A stretch of DNA of 42,244 bases, taken from positions 591,737-633,980 of the forward strand of contig BFEA01000110.1 of assembly GCA_003427395.1 (NCBI GenBank), given 5' to 3'. Below are positions 31,458 through 40,837 of this stretch, one piece after another. The notes under the pieces were generated by a model that saw only the letters and a list, made by a program, of their open reading frames with translations, had not been told where the DNA came from and did no database searches. Each line of letters begins with the position of its first letter. The first letter of the stretch is position 1. This DNA is from Chara braunii. Its lineage: Eukaryota; Streptophyta; Charophyceae; Charales; Characeae. The translations under genes and the position numbers were made by a program.

Positions 31458-31963
31458 CCTGCCATGTGAGACAACTCCGAGTAAGTTCGCACTTTGTTGT
31501 TGTACTTATAGGACGACCTCGCCGTTCGTCGACGCCATCGTTGTAGGACTTGCGCTGATTAAGAGAGTAGTCTGACAGTTCCACCCAATAAGAGAGTAGT
31601 CTGACCGTCGCATATGAATGACGTGTTGGAGATGAGTCGAAGTTGAGCGGCGGTTGCAGGACTTGCGCTCAGTTGCGAAGTGCGGATCAACTCTCACTTA
31701 TTTTCCAATCGTCTGCGGCGGTCGCAGGACTTGCGCTGATTTGCGAAGTGCGAATCTACTCTCACTTATCGACCCACATGAATGACGTGTAGAAAATAAG
31801 TCGGCATTAGACGACGGTTAGAAAACTTGCGCTCTCTTGCGATGTGCGAACCAATTACCAATTATCGAACCCTGTCGTGCATATAAATCCCCTGTATTTT
31901 TTGCTTATGCACTTGCGAGAACCGCAACTGGCGCGCTTCCTTGCATTTCTCCGCTGATGCAAA
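31458..31963. repeat. Palindrome cluster between genes A and B
   Basis: Copies lie at about 31473-31495, 31678-31701, 31745-31770 and 31842-31862. Around them a roughly 70-100-bp unit recurs imperfectly (GCGGTTGCAGGACTTGCGCT, GCGGTCGCAGGACTTGCGCT). TAAGAGAGTAGTCTGAC also recurs at about 31559 and 31588. No gene is supported. Confidence 0.75.
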
Positions 31964-32847
31964 ATGGATATAAGGACTTCATCGCAGAGTAGGAAGTCCT
32001 CAGCATCGGATGTCGATCTAATCATTTTGTCGAAGAACATTTGGGAAGACATTGGACGCTCTGTTCTGGACCGTGACTACCTGCACCTCGAAGATGATCT
32101 TGCCCCGGACGGGAAAATCCCTTCGTGGCACAACTTCAGATTTGCCGTGATGTAGGGTCGAACTTTTGGTACCTGTACACTCTGATGAAGGATGTACAGG
32201 CATACCCTATCAGGTTGGAATCACTTCTGAAGAGGGAACCCGTTGAAGAGGAACCCGTCCAAACTTCTAAGATGGTTGAAGCATGGCACATTTTATGTGA
32301 GAAACTTAAGTGGGCGTCGTTGGACAAGTTGCATCAAAAACTGTGTGCCTGGTTTTGCCTCGGCCAACCGACGAAGTCGGCGCCGGTGATCATAGACTAC
32401 TTCGGTCGAGCGAGGGTGTGTAATCGAGGCACCACCGTCGTGACGCTCTTCACTACCGTCAAGGTGGACGGTGGACGAATGAGAGTTTTTTTTCTCGCAA
32501 GGGAGGAATTTCACGGTGTCAAGCTCACTTCTTTTCAAGCGTTTCACACATCCGGCCCTACTGGTTCCCTTGCACGGTTCAAAAACAGGCTCGCCATAGA
32601 TCAAACACTCAAAGATGAACCGCATTTGCGGGTCGACTGTTTGGTGCACCAACAACTTCACTACCTCTTCGATAGCTGCGACGAAATAAATTTCACAGTC
32701 GAATATAGGGACAACGAATTGCGATTTATTTACCGCCATCTGGATTATTCAGCCTCCAGACCTCAGGAAGTGACTCTGCGCAACGGGAAGACGAGATATG
32801 TGTGCGACTACCGTTACTACGATGCTGGACATCTACATCTTCACTAG
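31964..32847 (+). pseudogene. Gene B, novel family member (one frameshift)
   Basis: It starts MDIRTSSQSRKSSASDVDLI and continues ILSKNIW...LDRDYLHLEDD. A one-base shift between about 32125 and 32150 moves the reading to the frame that ends at 32847. That frame contains CRDVGSNFWYLYTLMKDVQ, LHQKLCAWFCLGQP, PVIIDYFGRARVCNRGT, MRVFFLAREEF, LVHQQLHYLFDSCDEINFTV and a His-rich end. It is the closest relative of gene A. Sequence before the ATG reads TGATGCAAAATG, against TGATGCAGGATG before gene C, so its acceptor-like AG has been lost by G to A changes. Without the frameshift it would be about 294 residues. Confidence 0.6.
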
Positions 32848-33109
32848 CGGCGTTCTGAATTAGTTGCTTCATGTTTTCTCTAGGTCGAATAGACTCCCAC
32901 TATGCTTACAACCCGTTGAATTACATGTTTGTCCCCTTACTTATCTCTCGTTCATCATGCCTCGTCCCCTTCGGTATACCCCGTTGCATGACAAACTGTC
33001 TATCTAATTACGAGTTCATTCGCACTTTGCCAACATCAGATGGTCTCAACTTCGCCGTTTACCCACCTCTCAGTATATGACAATGGCATGCTCTCTTTTC
33101 TGATGCAGG
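32848..33109 (+). promoter_or_regulatory. Spacer before gene C with palindrome and acceptor-like end
   Basis: A degenerate palindrome lies at about 32882 and a good one at 33006-33029 (TACGAGTTCATTCGCACTTT). The spacer ends with CTCTCTTTTCTGATGCAG (33091-33108), then G and the ATG of gene C at 33110, again a 3'-splice-site-like arrangement. Confidence 0.45.
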
Positions 33110-33787
33110 ATGTCGTCTGCAAGTTTCAGTGGGACGGTCGTTGTCAGAGACCTGGGCTACTGCGAAAGTCTGCGAAGTGCAGTTGTTACCACAGCTGAGA
33201 ACATTTATGGTTTAGAGTGGTTTGGCAACATTTGGCTTCCCAGATACCGCTACCTTCCGGTCCCCGAAGACGTTCGCACTCGTGTCCAGCCATCTGTTTC
33301 GCCCCCGCCTACCCAAGCTTTTCAGTACATCGTGATGGCCACGCTACGCGACAGGCCTGTCTTCAGAATTGATTTCTGCATTGCGTCCGAAGGGGAGTTA
33401 AGAAGCTGTTTGTATTATTCGTACGTAACCAACACCTCTTTCGATAGAATGCCAGAAGGTTGTGAGCCTGCCATTACGTTTTTCTTATCGATCTTCATCA
33501 TGCATATCGCCTTGTGCTTGGATGGAGAATTATTCCTTGTATCCGACATGAGAGACGATGATGACAGTCCCCCGTTTTGGGGTGACCGTTGTCCGTTCCA
33601 AATCCGTCACTGAAGCAATTTGAACCGAGCTTTAAGAGATTTACTCATGCACGACTTGTTGAATATCGAAGCAGATCTTGAGGCCCAAATTCCCGAACCA
33701 AGTTCTTTTAATCGAGTTCAACATAGACGAGCGCAACGACGACGATCGCGGGAGGCTACTCGAAGACTGTACATGCTGCTACTATGA
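33110..33787 (+). CDS. Gene C, novel family member, intact 167-aa ORF with in-frame extension
   Basis: An uninterrupted ORF of 167 codons starts MSSASFSGTVVVRDLGYCES and stops at TGA 33611-33613. The same frame stays open for another 57 codons with coding-like, Arg-rich sequence (NLNRALRDLLMHDLLNIEAD; HRRAQRRRSREATRRLY) to TGA 33785-33787. The original protein was probably about 225 residues. Shared family traits are NIWLPRYRYLPVPED (compare NIW...YLHLEDD in B), RPVFRIDFCIASEGE (compare FLSRVFCIACSN in D) and IALCLDGELFLVSDMRDD (compare the CDEINFTVEYRDN end of B). No known domain is seen; it could still encode a short protein. Confidence 0.55.
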
Positions 33788-34020
33788 AGATCGTACTAAC
33801 TCTTCTCACCCGACGCATGCTACGAAGATACTCATCGTCTCAGGGTATTGGGATTCTATATGCGAATAGACTCTCATTTATCACCTCACTCCTTTTGCAG
33901 TGGGTCTGACCCTATCACGTTGTGGACATCATGTCGGGCTTGGATGAGCTTCTGTCTGGGACTTGTGTAGCCAGGTGAACATCGTGTCGGGCTCGGGTGA
34001 CCTTTTGTCTAATGCAGGGC

Positions 34021-34800
34021 TTCGGCACGAATCAGCGTTCGTGTAGGTCTTCGACTCGAATCAGCGTTCGTGTAGGTCTTCGACATGTTCGTATTAGTGG
34101 TAGGGTTTGTTTCATGTTTAATGCAGGACTTTTCTGCTTGTGGCGAAGAGGGGGAGTGATATAGACTGTACGAAAGCGTCTTTTGTAGAAAAGGGCATGT
34201 CATGTAGAGTATTCGACGTGGGCTGGAATGATTTTTGGAATGCCTACAAGTGCCTTAAAACGTGTACTTCAATGGTTTTTCGAAAGGCTCCACGTACTTT
34301 GTGAATTTTGGAAAGCTTCCATTTTGTTCGGCATGAATCAGCGTTCGTGTAGGTCTTCGGCTTGAATCAACTTTCGTGTAGGTCTTCGACATGTTCGTAT
34401 TAGTGGTAGTGTTTGTTTCATGTGTAATGCATAACTTTTCGGCTTGTGGCGAAGAAGGGGAGTGATATAGACTGTACGGAAGCGTCTTCTGTAGATAAGG
34501 GCATGTCATGTAGACTATACGACGTGGGCTGGAATGATTTTTGGAATGCCTACATGTGCCTTAGAACGTGTCCTTCAATGATTTTTGGAAAGGCTCCATG
34601 TACTTTATCAATTTTGGAAAGCTTCCATGTACTTTGCAATTTTGTATTGATTTGTTTTTGAAAACGCCTCTGTGTACTTTGCAATTTGCCATTGAATGAT
34701 TTTTTTGCATTGAATGATTTCTGAAAACTCTCCTTGTGGTGTGCAACTTCATCTTTTAGAAAAACACTAGGCAACTTGAAGGCGATGACAAGAGTTACTT
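34021..34800. repeat. Nested ~300-bp repeats in unit 1
   Basis: TTCGGCACGAATCAGCGTTC at 34021 and its counterpart at 34326 begin two copies of a roughly 305-bp repeat. The repeat contains TTCGACATGTTCGTATTAGT, GGCTTGTGGCGAAGAGGGGG and GACGTGGGCTGGAATGATTT. It passes into a shorter 30-40-bp repeat (AATGATTTTTGGAAAGGCTC, CATGTACTTTG). The same structure recurs in unit 2 from 36114 and 36403. Confidence 0.85.
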
Positions 34801-34928
34801 ATACGAATGCATATGTATCTTCTCCACACAAAGATTTGATGACATTTTCACCGGGTAATATGCAAATGACAAGCCAACGTCCATATTAAATCATCGCGCT
34901 GATGGTGTACGCACCTGATTCTCTATCT

Positions 34929-35040
34929 AAGTGCGAGTTCATTCTCACTTCTGGTGTGAACGACGAGCACCCTGCAACTGTTTCCCTCCCTCCTTTTCTT
35001 CAACTGCACCCTCCATCTAAGTGCGAGTTCATTCGCACTT
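34929..35040. repeat. Palindrome pair in unit 1
   Basis: AGTGCGAGTTCATTCTCACT (34929-34950) and AGTGCGAGTTCATTCGCACT (35019-35040) are close to the palindrome consensus. Both are preceded by CTATCTA or CCATCTA. Confidence 0.9.
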
Positions 35041-35176
35041 TGAATGAACGCATCGCACTTTGCTTCAACTTGACCTTTACAAAAACAAAAGGCAACCTGC
35101 AAATGTTTCCCTCTCTCCTTCTCTCCTGACATCCGCAAACGAACCGCCTGTAAGCACCTGCACATCACGAAACAAG

Positions 35177-35770
35177 AGCACGTCCCAATTGGAACATCGT
35201 CGGATTCTTGCGATGTCGACTCCCACATGATGACTACACTGAACAGCGGCAGCATGACCGGTCCGTCTCTCCGATGTGGATCTAACGGTGGATTGCGTCA
35301 AATCTGCTCTCATAGATCCACACCGGGGATGGGGATCGGGATCCGACCACAGTTTGCTTGTAAGGCATCATATGATGTGTCGATATAACCGACATCCTGA
35401 ACTGCTTGGTGAGCATCCAGTGCTACGCCAATAAGTTCCAAACACGATCGCAAAGTCCCCTAAGAATGTTCATTGTCGGTTCCTCACGTCGTCGATTCCC
35501 ACGTGATAAGTACAATAAACAACGGCAGAATGACAGGTCTCCCTCACCGGAATGGATCTAACGGTGGATTGCGTCAAATCTGCTCTCAAAGATCCACACC
35601 GGATAGAAGGTCCTGCAATCAGCCGCTGCTTGCTGGTAAGCATCATATGATGTGTCCATACGATCGACATCCAAAACTGTTTGGTGAGCATCTAGTGCTA
35701 CGCCAAGCAGTTATGCCGCAAGGTCCCCTAATAATGTTTTTAGCACTAGAGACCTGAGACCGCCGACTGT
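35177..35770. repeat. Nested ~290-bp direct repeats in unit 1
   Basis: Two successive copies share ATCTAACGGTGGATTGCGTC, AAATCTGCTCTC-AGATCCACACCGG, GCATCATATGATGTGTC and CTGCTTGGTGAGCATC-AGTGCTACGCCAA. The inner CATCATATGATG is a perfect palindrome. The pattern is repeated in unit 2 at about 37265-37850. No ORF of substance is present. Confidence 0.85.
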
Positions 35771-35923
35771 TTGGCACTTCTTGAAGATGGTCATTTAAAC
35801 CGATGCAGAGGGCTCGTGGTCACTTCCATTGCTTGTATACGTGACCGTGGGTGCTCGGCCTGGCATACATGTAGTGTCGTTTGACACTTCCTTACGGTTC
35901 TCTGTCGAATGCTGTTCAACTAG

Positions 35924-35924
<1 letters not shown>

Positions 35925-35966
<42 letters not shown>

Positions 35967-35967
35967 N
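35925..35967. repeat. (CT)n microsatellite ending in an N
   Basis: A CT array of about 42 bases ends at a single N (35967) at the joint between the two tandem units. The assembly is uncertain here. Confidence 0.97.
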
Positions 35968-36994
35968 CATTTATCACCTCACTCCTTTTGCAGTGGGTCT
36001 GACCCTATCACGTTGTGGACATCATGTCGGGCTTGGATGAGCTTCTGTCTGGGACTTGTGTATGCAGGTGAACATCGTGTCGAGTTCGGATGACCTTTTG
36101 TCTAATGCAGGACTTCGGCACGATGCAGCGTTCGTGTAGGTCTTCGACATGTTCGTATTAGAGGTAGGGTTTGTTTCATGTGTAATGCATGACTTTTCGG
36201 CTTGTGGCGAAGAGGGGGAGTGATATAGACTGTACGGAAGCATCTTCTGTAGAAAAGGGCATGTCATGTAGAGTATACGACGTGGGCTGGAATGATTTTT
36301 GGAATGCCTACATGTGTCTTAGAACGTGTACTTCAATGATCTTTGGAAAAACTCCATGTACTTTGTGAAATTCGGAAAGCTTCCGCGTACTTTGCAATTT
36401 TGTTCGGCATGAATCAGCGTTCGTGTAGGTCTTCGGCTTGAATCAGCTTTCGTGTAGGTGTCGACATGTTCGTATTAGTAGTAGGGTTTGTTTCATGTGT
36501 AATGCAGGACTCTTCGGCTTGTGGCGAAGAGGGGGAGTGATATAGACTGTATGGAAGCGTCTTCTGTAGATAAGGGNATGTCATGTAGACTATACGACGT
36601 GGGCTGGATAAATTTTTGGAATGCCTACATGTGCCTTAGAACGTGTCCTTCAATGATTTTTGGAAAGACTCCATGTACTTTGTGAATTTTGGAAAGCTTT
36701 CGTGTACTTAACAATTTTGTATTGATTTGTTTTTGAAAACGCCTCTGTGTACTTTGCAATTTGCCATTGAATGTTTTTTTTGCATTGAATGATTTATGGA
36801 AACTCTCCTTGTGGTTCACCTTTTAAAAAAACACTAGGCAACTTGAAGATGATGACAAGAGTTACTTATAGGAATGGATATGTACCTTCTCCACACAAAG
36901 ATTTGATGACATTTTCACCAGGTAACATGCAAATGACAAACCAACGTCCATATTAAATCATCGCGCTGATGGTGTGCGCACCTGCTTCTCCATC

Positions 36995-37108
36995 TAAGTG
37001 CGAGTTCATTCTCACTTCTGGTGTGAACGACGAGCACCCTGCAACTGGTTCTCTCTCTCCTTTTCTTCAACTGCACCCTCCATCGAAGTGCGAGTTCATT
37101 CGCACTTT
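36995..37108. repeat. Palindrome pair in unit 2
   Basis: These are the duplicated counterparts of the unit 1 pair: AGTGCGAGTTCATTCTCACT at 36995-37016 and AGTGCGAGTTCATTCGCACT at 37085-37108. Both are conserved in sequence while the surrounding DNA has diverged somewhat. Confidence 0.9.
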
Positions 37109-37976
37109 AAATGAACGCATCGCACTTTGCTTCAACTTGACCTTTACGAAAACAGCAGGCAACCTGCAAATGTTTCCCTCTCTCCTTCTCTCTCGAATTC
37201 TGCAAACGAACCGCCGATAAGCACCTGCACATCACGAAACAAGAGCACGTCCCAATTGGAACATCGTCAGGTTCTTGCGATGTCGACTCCCGCATGATGA
37301 CTACACTGAACAGCGGCAGGATGACCGGTCCGCCTCTCCGATGTGGATCTAACGGTGGATTGCGTCAAATCTGCTCTCATAGATCCACACCGGGGATAGG
37401 GGCTGGGATCCGACCACAGTTTGCTTGTAAGGCATCATATGATGTGTCGATATAACCGATATCCAGAACTGCTTGGTGAGCATCTTGTGCTACGCCAATA
37501 AGTTCCAAACACGGTCGTAAAGTCCCCTAAAAATGTTTATTGTCGGTTCCTCACGCCGTTGATTCCCATGTGATGAGTACAATAAACAACGGCAGAATGA
37601 CAGGTCCCCCTCGCCGGAATGGATCTAACGGTGGCTTGCGTTAAATCTGCTCTCAAAGATCCACACCGGATAGAAGGTCCTGCAATCAGCTGCTGCTTGC
37701 TGGTAAGCATCATATGATGTATCCATATGATCGATATCCAAAACTGTTTGGTGAGCATCTAGTGCTACGCCAAGCAGTTCTGCCGCAAGGTCCCCTAAGA
37801 ATGTTTTTAGCACTAGAGACCTGAGACCGCCGACTGTTTGACACTTCTTGAAGGTGGTCATTTAAACCGATGCAGAGGGCTCGTGGTCACTTCCATTGCT
37901 TGTATACGTGCCCGTGGGTGCTCGGCCTGGCATAAATGTAGTGTTGTTTGACACTTCCTTACGGTTCTCTGTCGAA

Positions 37977-38124
37977 ACTTGATGCACAAGCAAATATGAC
38001 ACATAGTTGTGCATTTATTTCTGAATGGGGAAAAAGATTAAAATTAGAAATGGATAACAAAAGACGTATCTGGGTACGTCTAAGCAAAAAACGTAAAATA
38101 CCCGTTTTACTTTTATTACTTGCT
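37977..38124 (+). pseudogene. rpoB: Plastid-derived fragment resembling rpoB (NUPT)
   Basis: A short AT-rich block translates in one frame as FISEWGKRLKLEMDNKRRIW, then VRLSKKRKIPVLLLLLAL. It resembles an internal stretch of the plastid RNA polymerase beta subunit, where plants have an SEWG...LEID...RIW.R...K.KI...L pattern. Its base composition differs sharply from both flanks. It starts exactly where tandem unit 2 ends (after GTCGAA) and stops where CT-rich sequence begins. About 49 codons remain, so it is not a gene. The identification is from memory of rpoB and was not searched. Confidence 0.6.
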
Positions 38125-38344
38125 CTCTCTGTCTCGCTCTCTCCTGCCATACCCGTTGATGTGTCTCTCGCCCGGCTGGGTGCAGTGCGGCCGTGCGGTG
38201 GTGGTCGTGTTCAACAAGACGCCCGTCATCGAAGTTTCGACGGACGTCCTTGGGGGGCATGGTTATTTTCTTTCACTGTGAGCTGGGTGAAAGCATTTGC
38301 TTAATTTGTTTTTGTTGTGGCTTGCAGGGCATTTGCCGATCACG
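38125..38344 (+). promoter_or_regulatory. Leader of gene D with acceptor-like sequence
   Basis: The stretch 38296-38327 reads TTGCTTAATTTG, TTTTTGTTGTGG, CTTGCAG, with a branch-point-like CTTAAT, a T-rich tract and CAG. It is a good match to a 3' splice site 18 bp before the ATG of gene D. Possible donors upstream include CT|GTGAGC near 38276 and TG|GTTATT. An intron in the 5' leader is likely but not provable here. Confidence 0.45.
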
Positions 38345-39262
38345 ATGGCCATGTCGGAGTTGATTATCCTGGGTGATTGGCGTGAGGGCATGGCATACCC
38401 TTTTCCCCCATGCGCGCTGCGCGTCTCCGGCAGTGGAAACTCCACTATTATTGACGGTGCGACAAGAGACGAGATGGAGTGTGTTCCTTGGATGATGGTC
38501 CCCCCGTTCAATGATGCTCCCCTGGACTCGTGGAAAGAGCTTGAATGGGACATAATGCTCAGGGAGTGTCCGTGGGCGGACGACTACAAGTTCGCTAACA
38601 TGTGCGAGTTTGGGAGTTTCATTCCCGTGCCTAGAGTTGTGCTGGGTCCAGTTCGGTGTCGTTGCTTGAGTGCAAAGCTGAATATTCCTCGTCATCAAAA
38701 TGTGTTGGCCTGCAGTGTCGTGACTGCTTCGCCGCGCACATGGTCTCGTGCGCTGAAACACGAGTTGCTTGCCTGTGCACGACATTCCGAGTTCCTCGAT
38801 CAGTACCCGTTGCGCGCTCCAGGGCTGTCGCCTCGAGCAGTTTCCTACTGCTGCGTTAGATTGCGTCTCGGAAAGTTATTCTTATCTAGGGTCTTTTGCA
38901 TCGCCTGTTCGAATCGGAGTAGGACCTTGACTGACGTTGTGGTCTACGTGTCCAGGAATGAGTTGCACCTCGGGAGAGACATTATCGGTTTGGTCACAAT
39001 AGAATACGAAGGGACATGGGATTTGGTAATCGGGGGTAAGGTGGACGATGTGGACGCTTGGCGTGAGGTTGAAGCTCAAGCATCCTGTATACGGGATGTT
39101 ATAGGCAGGTATCTAGCCGGAAGGACCAGTTTCGTTCGCATGAAATATATTTCTATGTTCGCGGAAGATGCTCTAGTCGATGCGCCGCAGTGTCTTACGT
39201 TCGGGTCGCCTCTTCGAACTTTGAATGAACGCATGTACACACCGGCCTGTCGTCATCGGTAG
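38345..39262 (+). CDS. Gene D, novel family member, intact 305-aa ORF
   Basis: The longest undamaged gene of the family. It starts MAMSELIILGDWREGMAYPF at the first ATG after an acceptor-like CAG and ends with TAG after TPACRHR. Features shared with E and F are CPWADDYKFANMCEFGS, SPRTWSRALKHELLACARHS, FLDQYPLRAPG-SP-AVSYCCV, LSRVFCIACSNRSR, VVVYVSRNEL and FVRMKYISMFAEDALVD. It is soluble-looking with no signal peptide or membrane helix and is Cys-rich in the middle. I recognise no known domain. Downstream lie two palindromes. An upstream ATG at 38297 in the same frame would lie before the acceptor, so I prefer 38345. Confidence 0.7.
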   Translation: MAMSELIILGDWREGMAYPFPPCALRVSGSGNSTIIDGATRDEMECVPWMMVPPFNDAPLDSWKELEWDIMLRECPWADDYKFANMCEFGSFIPVPRVVLGPVRCRCLSAKLNIPRHQNVLACSVVTASPRTWSRALKHELLACARHSEFLDQYPLRAPGLSPRAVSYCCVRLRLGKLFLSRVFCIACSNRSRTLTDVVVYVSRNELHLGRDIIGLVTIEYEGTWDLVIGGKVDDVDAWREVEAQASCIRDVIGRYLAGRTSFVRMKYISMFAEDALVDAPQCLTFGSPLRTLNERMYTPACRHR

Positions 39263-39594
39263 AAGTGAAAGTTCTGAACGGATGTTACACGCCGATTTCC
39301 TTATACATTACACACATGAGCTCATGGTGTTACACGCATCTAAGTGCGAGTTCACTCGCACTTGCTGTGTGCACCCCGAGCATTTTACTTCAGCGGTGTG
39401 ACCACCTGTCTCTCCATCTAACTGCGAGTTCACTCGCATTTGTGCTCTGAACCTCGAGCAATCCGCTTGGGTGAATGTCTTGACGACTGCGTGTGGGCGT
39501 GGCCACGAAAGTTCCCGTTCGCCAACTATGTTCAAGAGTGTCAACGTGCCCGTGTGTGTCGTCTGGCATGTGCGCGTGGTGTGTAGGGTGTGTG
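39263..39594. repeat. Spacer D-E with two near-perfect palindromes
   Basis: AGTGCGAGTTCACTCGCACT at 39343-39362 lies in a perfect 22-bp palindrome (39342-39363). ACTGCGAGTTCACTCGCATT follows at about 39420-39441. Both are preceded by CATCTA. The rest of the spacer has no visible feature apart from a TGTAG|G acceptor-like site near 39585. Confidence 0.93.
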
Positions 39595-40503
39595 ATGGAG
39601 GCGACCTTCTCGACACCACGAATCGTGGAGCCGATCTTCTCTACACCACAAACCATGAGTCCCGAGACGCACATTCGCTTGGCAGAACCGTTTCCTCCTT
39701 GCGCGAGATCCGTGCGGTATTTTAACGGTGTAACTACGATCCACTGAGCGACTGCAGAGGACTTCGACAAGGACCTCTGGATGACCGTCGTCCCGTGCCT
39801 GGAGGGGCATATTGATGGTTGGTGAGATCGGAATTGGGCCACGATGGAGAGTTGCTGTCCTTGAGCAAGCCAGTACAAGTTCGCCAACATGTTGGAGTTC
39901 GGGAACCTCATCCTGGTGTCTGACGCTGTCCTCGGACACAAGTTCCTGAACCATATGCGCAGAGCACTGGGCTGCATTAGCCGCCATTTCAGCCGCCTCG
40001 AGTGTCACAGGTCGTCGCCACAAACTTGGGGAGGCTCGCGGAAACAAGAGTTGGTGGACTGCGCTCGCCAGTGCTCGTTCTTGGAGCAGTACCCACTCCG
40101 GTGCCCCGGGAATTCTCCACAAGTTGTGTCATACTGTTGTGTGTGATTAACTGTGTCCGGGTCTGATTTTGCCAGAGTTCTATGTGTCGCTGCGTCGAAC
40201 AAGAGCAGGAAACTCGTCGATGCAGTTGTGCTTGTATCACGCAACGAGGTGGTAATTGAGGGGTCCAAATTCGTGCCGACGCGCGGGCCTGCTCGTGTAG
40301 ATGGGTGGCGAGATTTGGTTATAGCAGGGCCGGTCCAAAACTTTTCGTTGCATCATGAGGTCGAGGAGAAAGTGTCCGATATATGGGACTGTATAGGGAA
40401 TTCCTTAGCACGACCGGGAGTGTTTGTCAGGATGAAATACATGTCCGTCTTTTCGGAGAATGCATTTGTCGACGAACCGCAGATCCGCGTGTACGGATCA
40501 TAA
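39595..40503 (+). pseudogene. Gene E, novel family member (several in-frame stops, no frameshift)
   Basis: One frame runs from the ATG at 39595 to the TAA at 40501. It includes MSPETHIRLAEPFPPCARSV, QYKFANMLEFGNLI, QTWGGSRKQELVDCARQCSF, LEQYPLRCPGNSPQVVSYCC, FARVLCVAASNKSRKLVDAV and FVRMKYMSVFSENAFVDEP. It carries TGA at 39745-39747, about 39820, 39862-39864 and 40144-40146. The TGA at 39862 stands where D and F have Trp (C-P-W-A). After the TAA the frame still matches the end of F (NAWYGFGTRPRPRGTP), so the ancestral stop was further on. The N-terminus has a short internal duplication (TFSTPRIVEPIFSTPQT). Confidence 0.65.
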
Positions 40504-40837
40504 GTGAATGCTTGGTATGGCTTCGGTACACGACCTCGTCCCCGGGGAACCCCGAATGTCACTAGATCTGGACGTGTGGTCAGACTTAAGTGAGAGTTCA
40601 CTCGCACTTTGCTTAAGTGAGGGTTATCTCGCACGTAAGTGAGAGTTCACTCGCACTTTGATTAAGTGAGGAGCTTCTCGATATACAGTGCGGGCGTGAC
40701 GATTGAGTGTTGGCCGCACCAGGGGACTTATCATTGGACAACTTTATTTACGACGGTCTACACGTCTGTATGTGTCGTTTGTATGTCCGTGATGTGTAGG
40801 GAGCGTAATGTCGTCGAGACCTTCGACAAGCGTCAGC
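40504..40837. repeat. Spacer E-F with three clustered palindromes
   Basis: Copies at about 40588-40610, 40614-40636 and 40637-40659 follow each other almost directly (AGTGAGAGTTCACTCGCACT; AGTGAGGGTTATCTCGCACG; AGTGAGAGTTCACTCGCACT). They form the densest cluster in the window. A TGTAG|G acceptor-like site lies near 40796, about 40 bp before the F start region. Confidence 0.9.

Larger units (their letters stand above)
33875..37976. repeat. 2.09-kb tandem duplication (two units)
   Basis: Unit 1 is 33875-35909 and unit 2 is 35968-37976. Both start CATTTATCACCTCACTCC and end CTTACGGTTCTCTGTCGAA. They differ by scattered substitutions and small indels, so the duplication is not a simple assembly echo. 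A (CT)n array ending in an N joins them. Neither unit contains a convincing gene. The short minus-strand frames starting MTCPFLQK or MTCPYLQK are translations of the inner repeat. Confidence 0.93.

Noticed and set aside
34009-36267. Recurring minus-strand ORFs starting MTCPFLQK or MTCPYLQK (60-85 codons)
   Set aside because: They are the same non-coding nested repeat read in one frame. Copies differ by indels and stops without sign of protein-level constraint.
22811-40659. CRISPR-like array of palindromic repeats
   Set aside because: Spacing is irregular (from a few bp to several kb), copies are degenerate, no cas genes are present and the context is eukaryotic.
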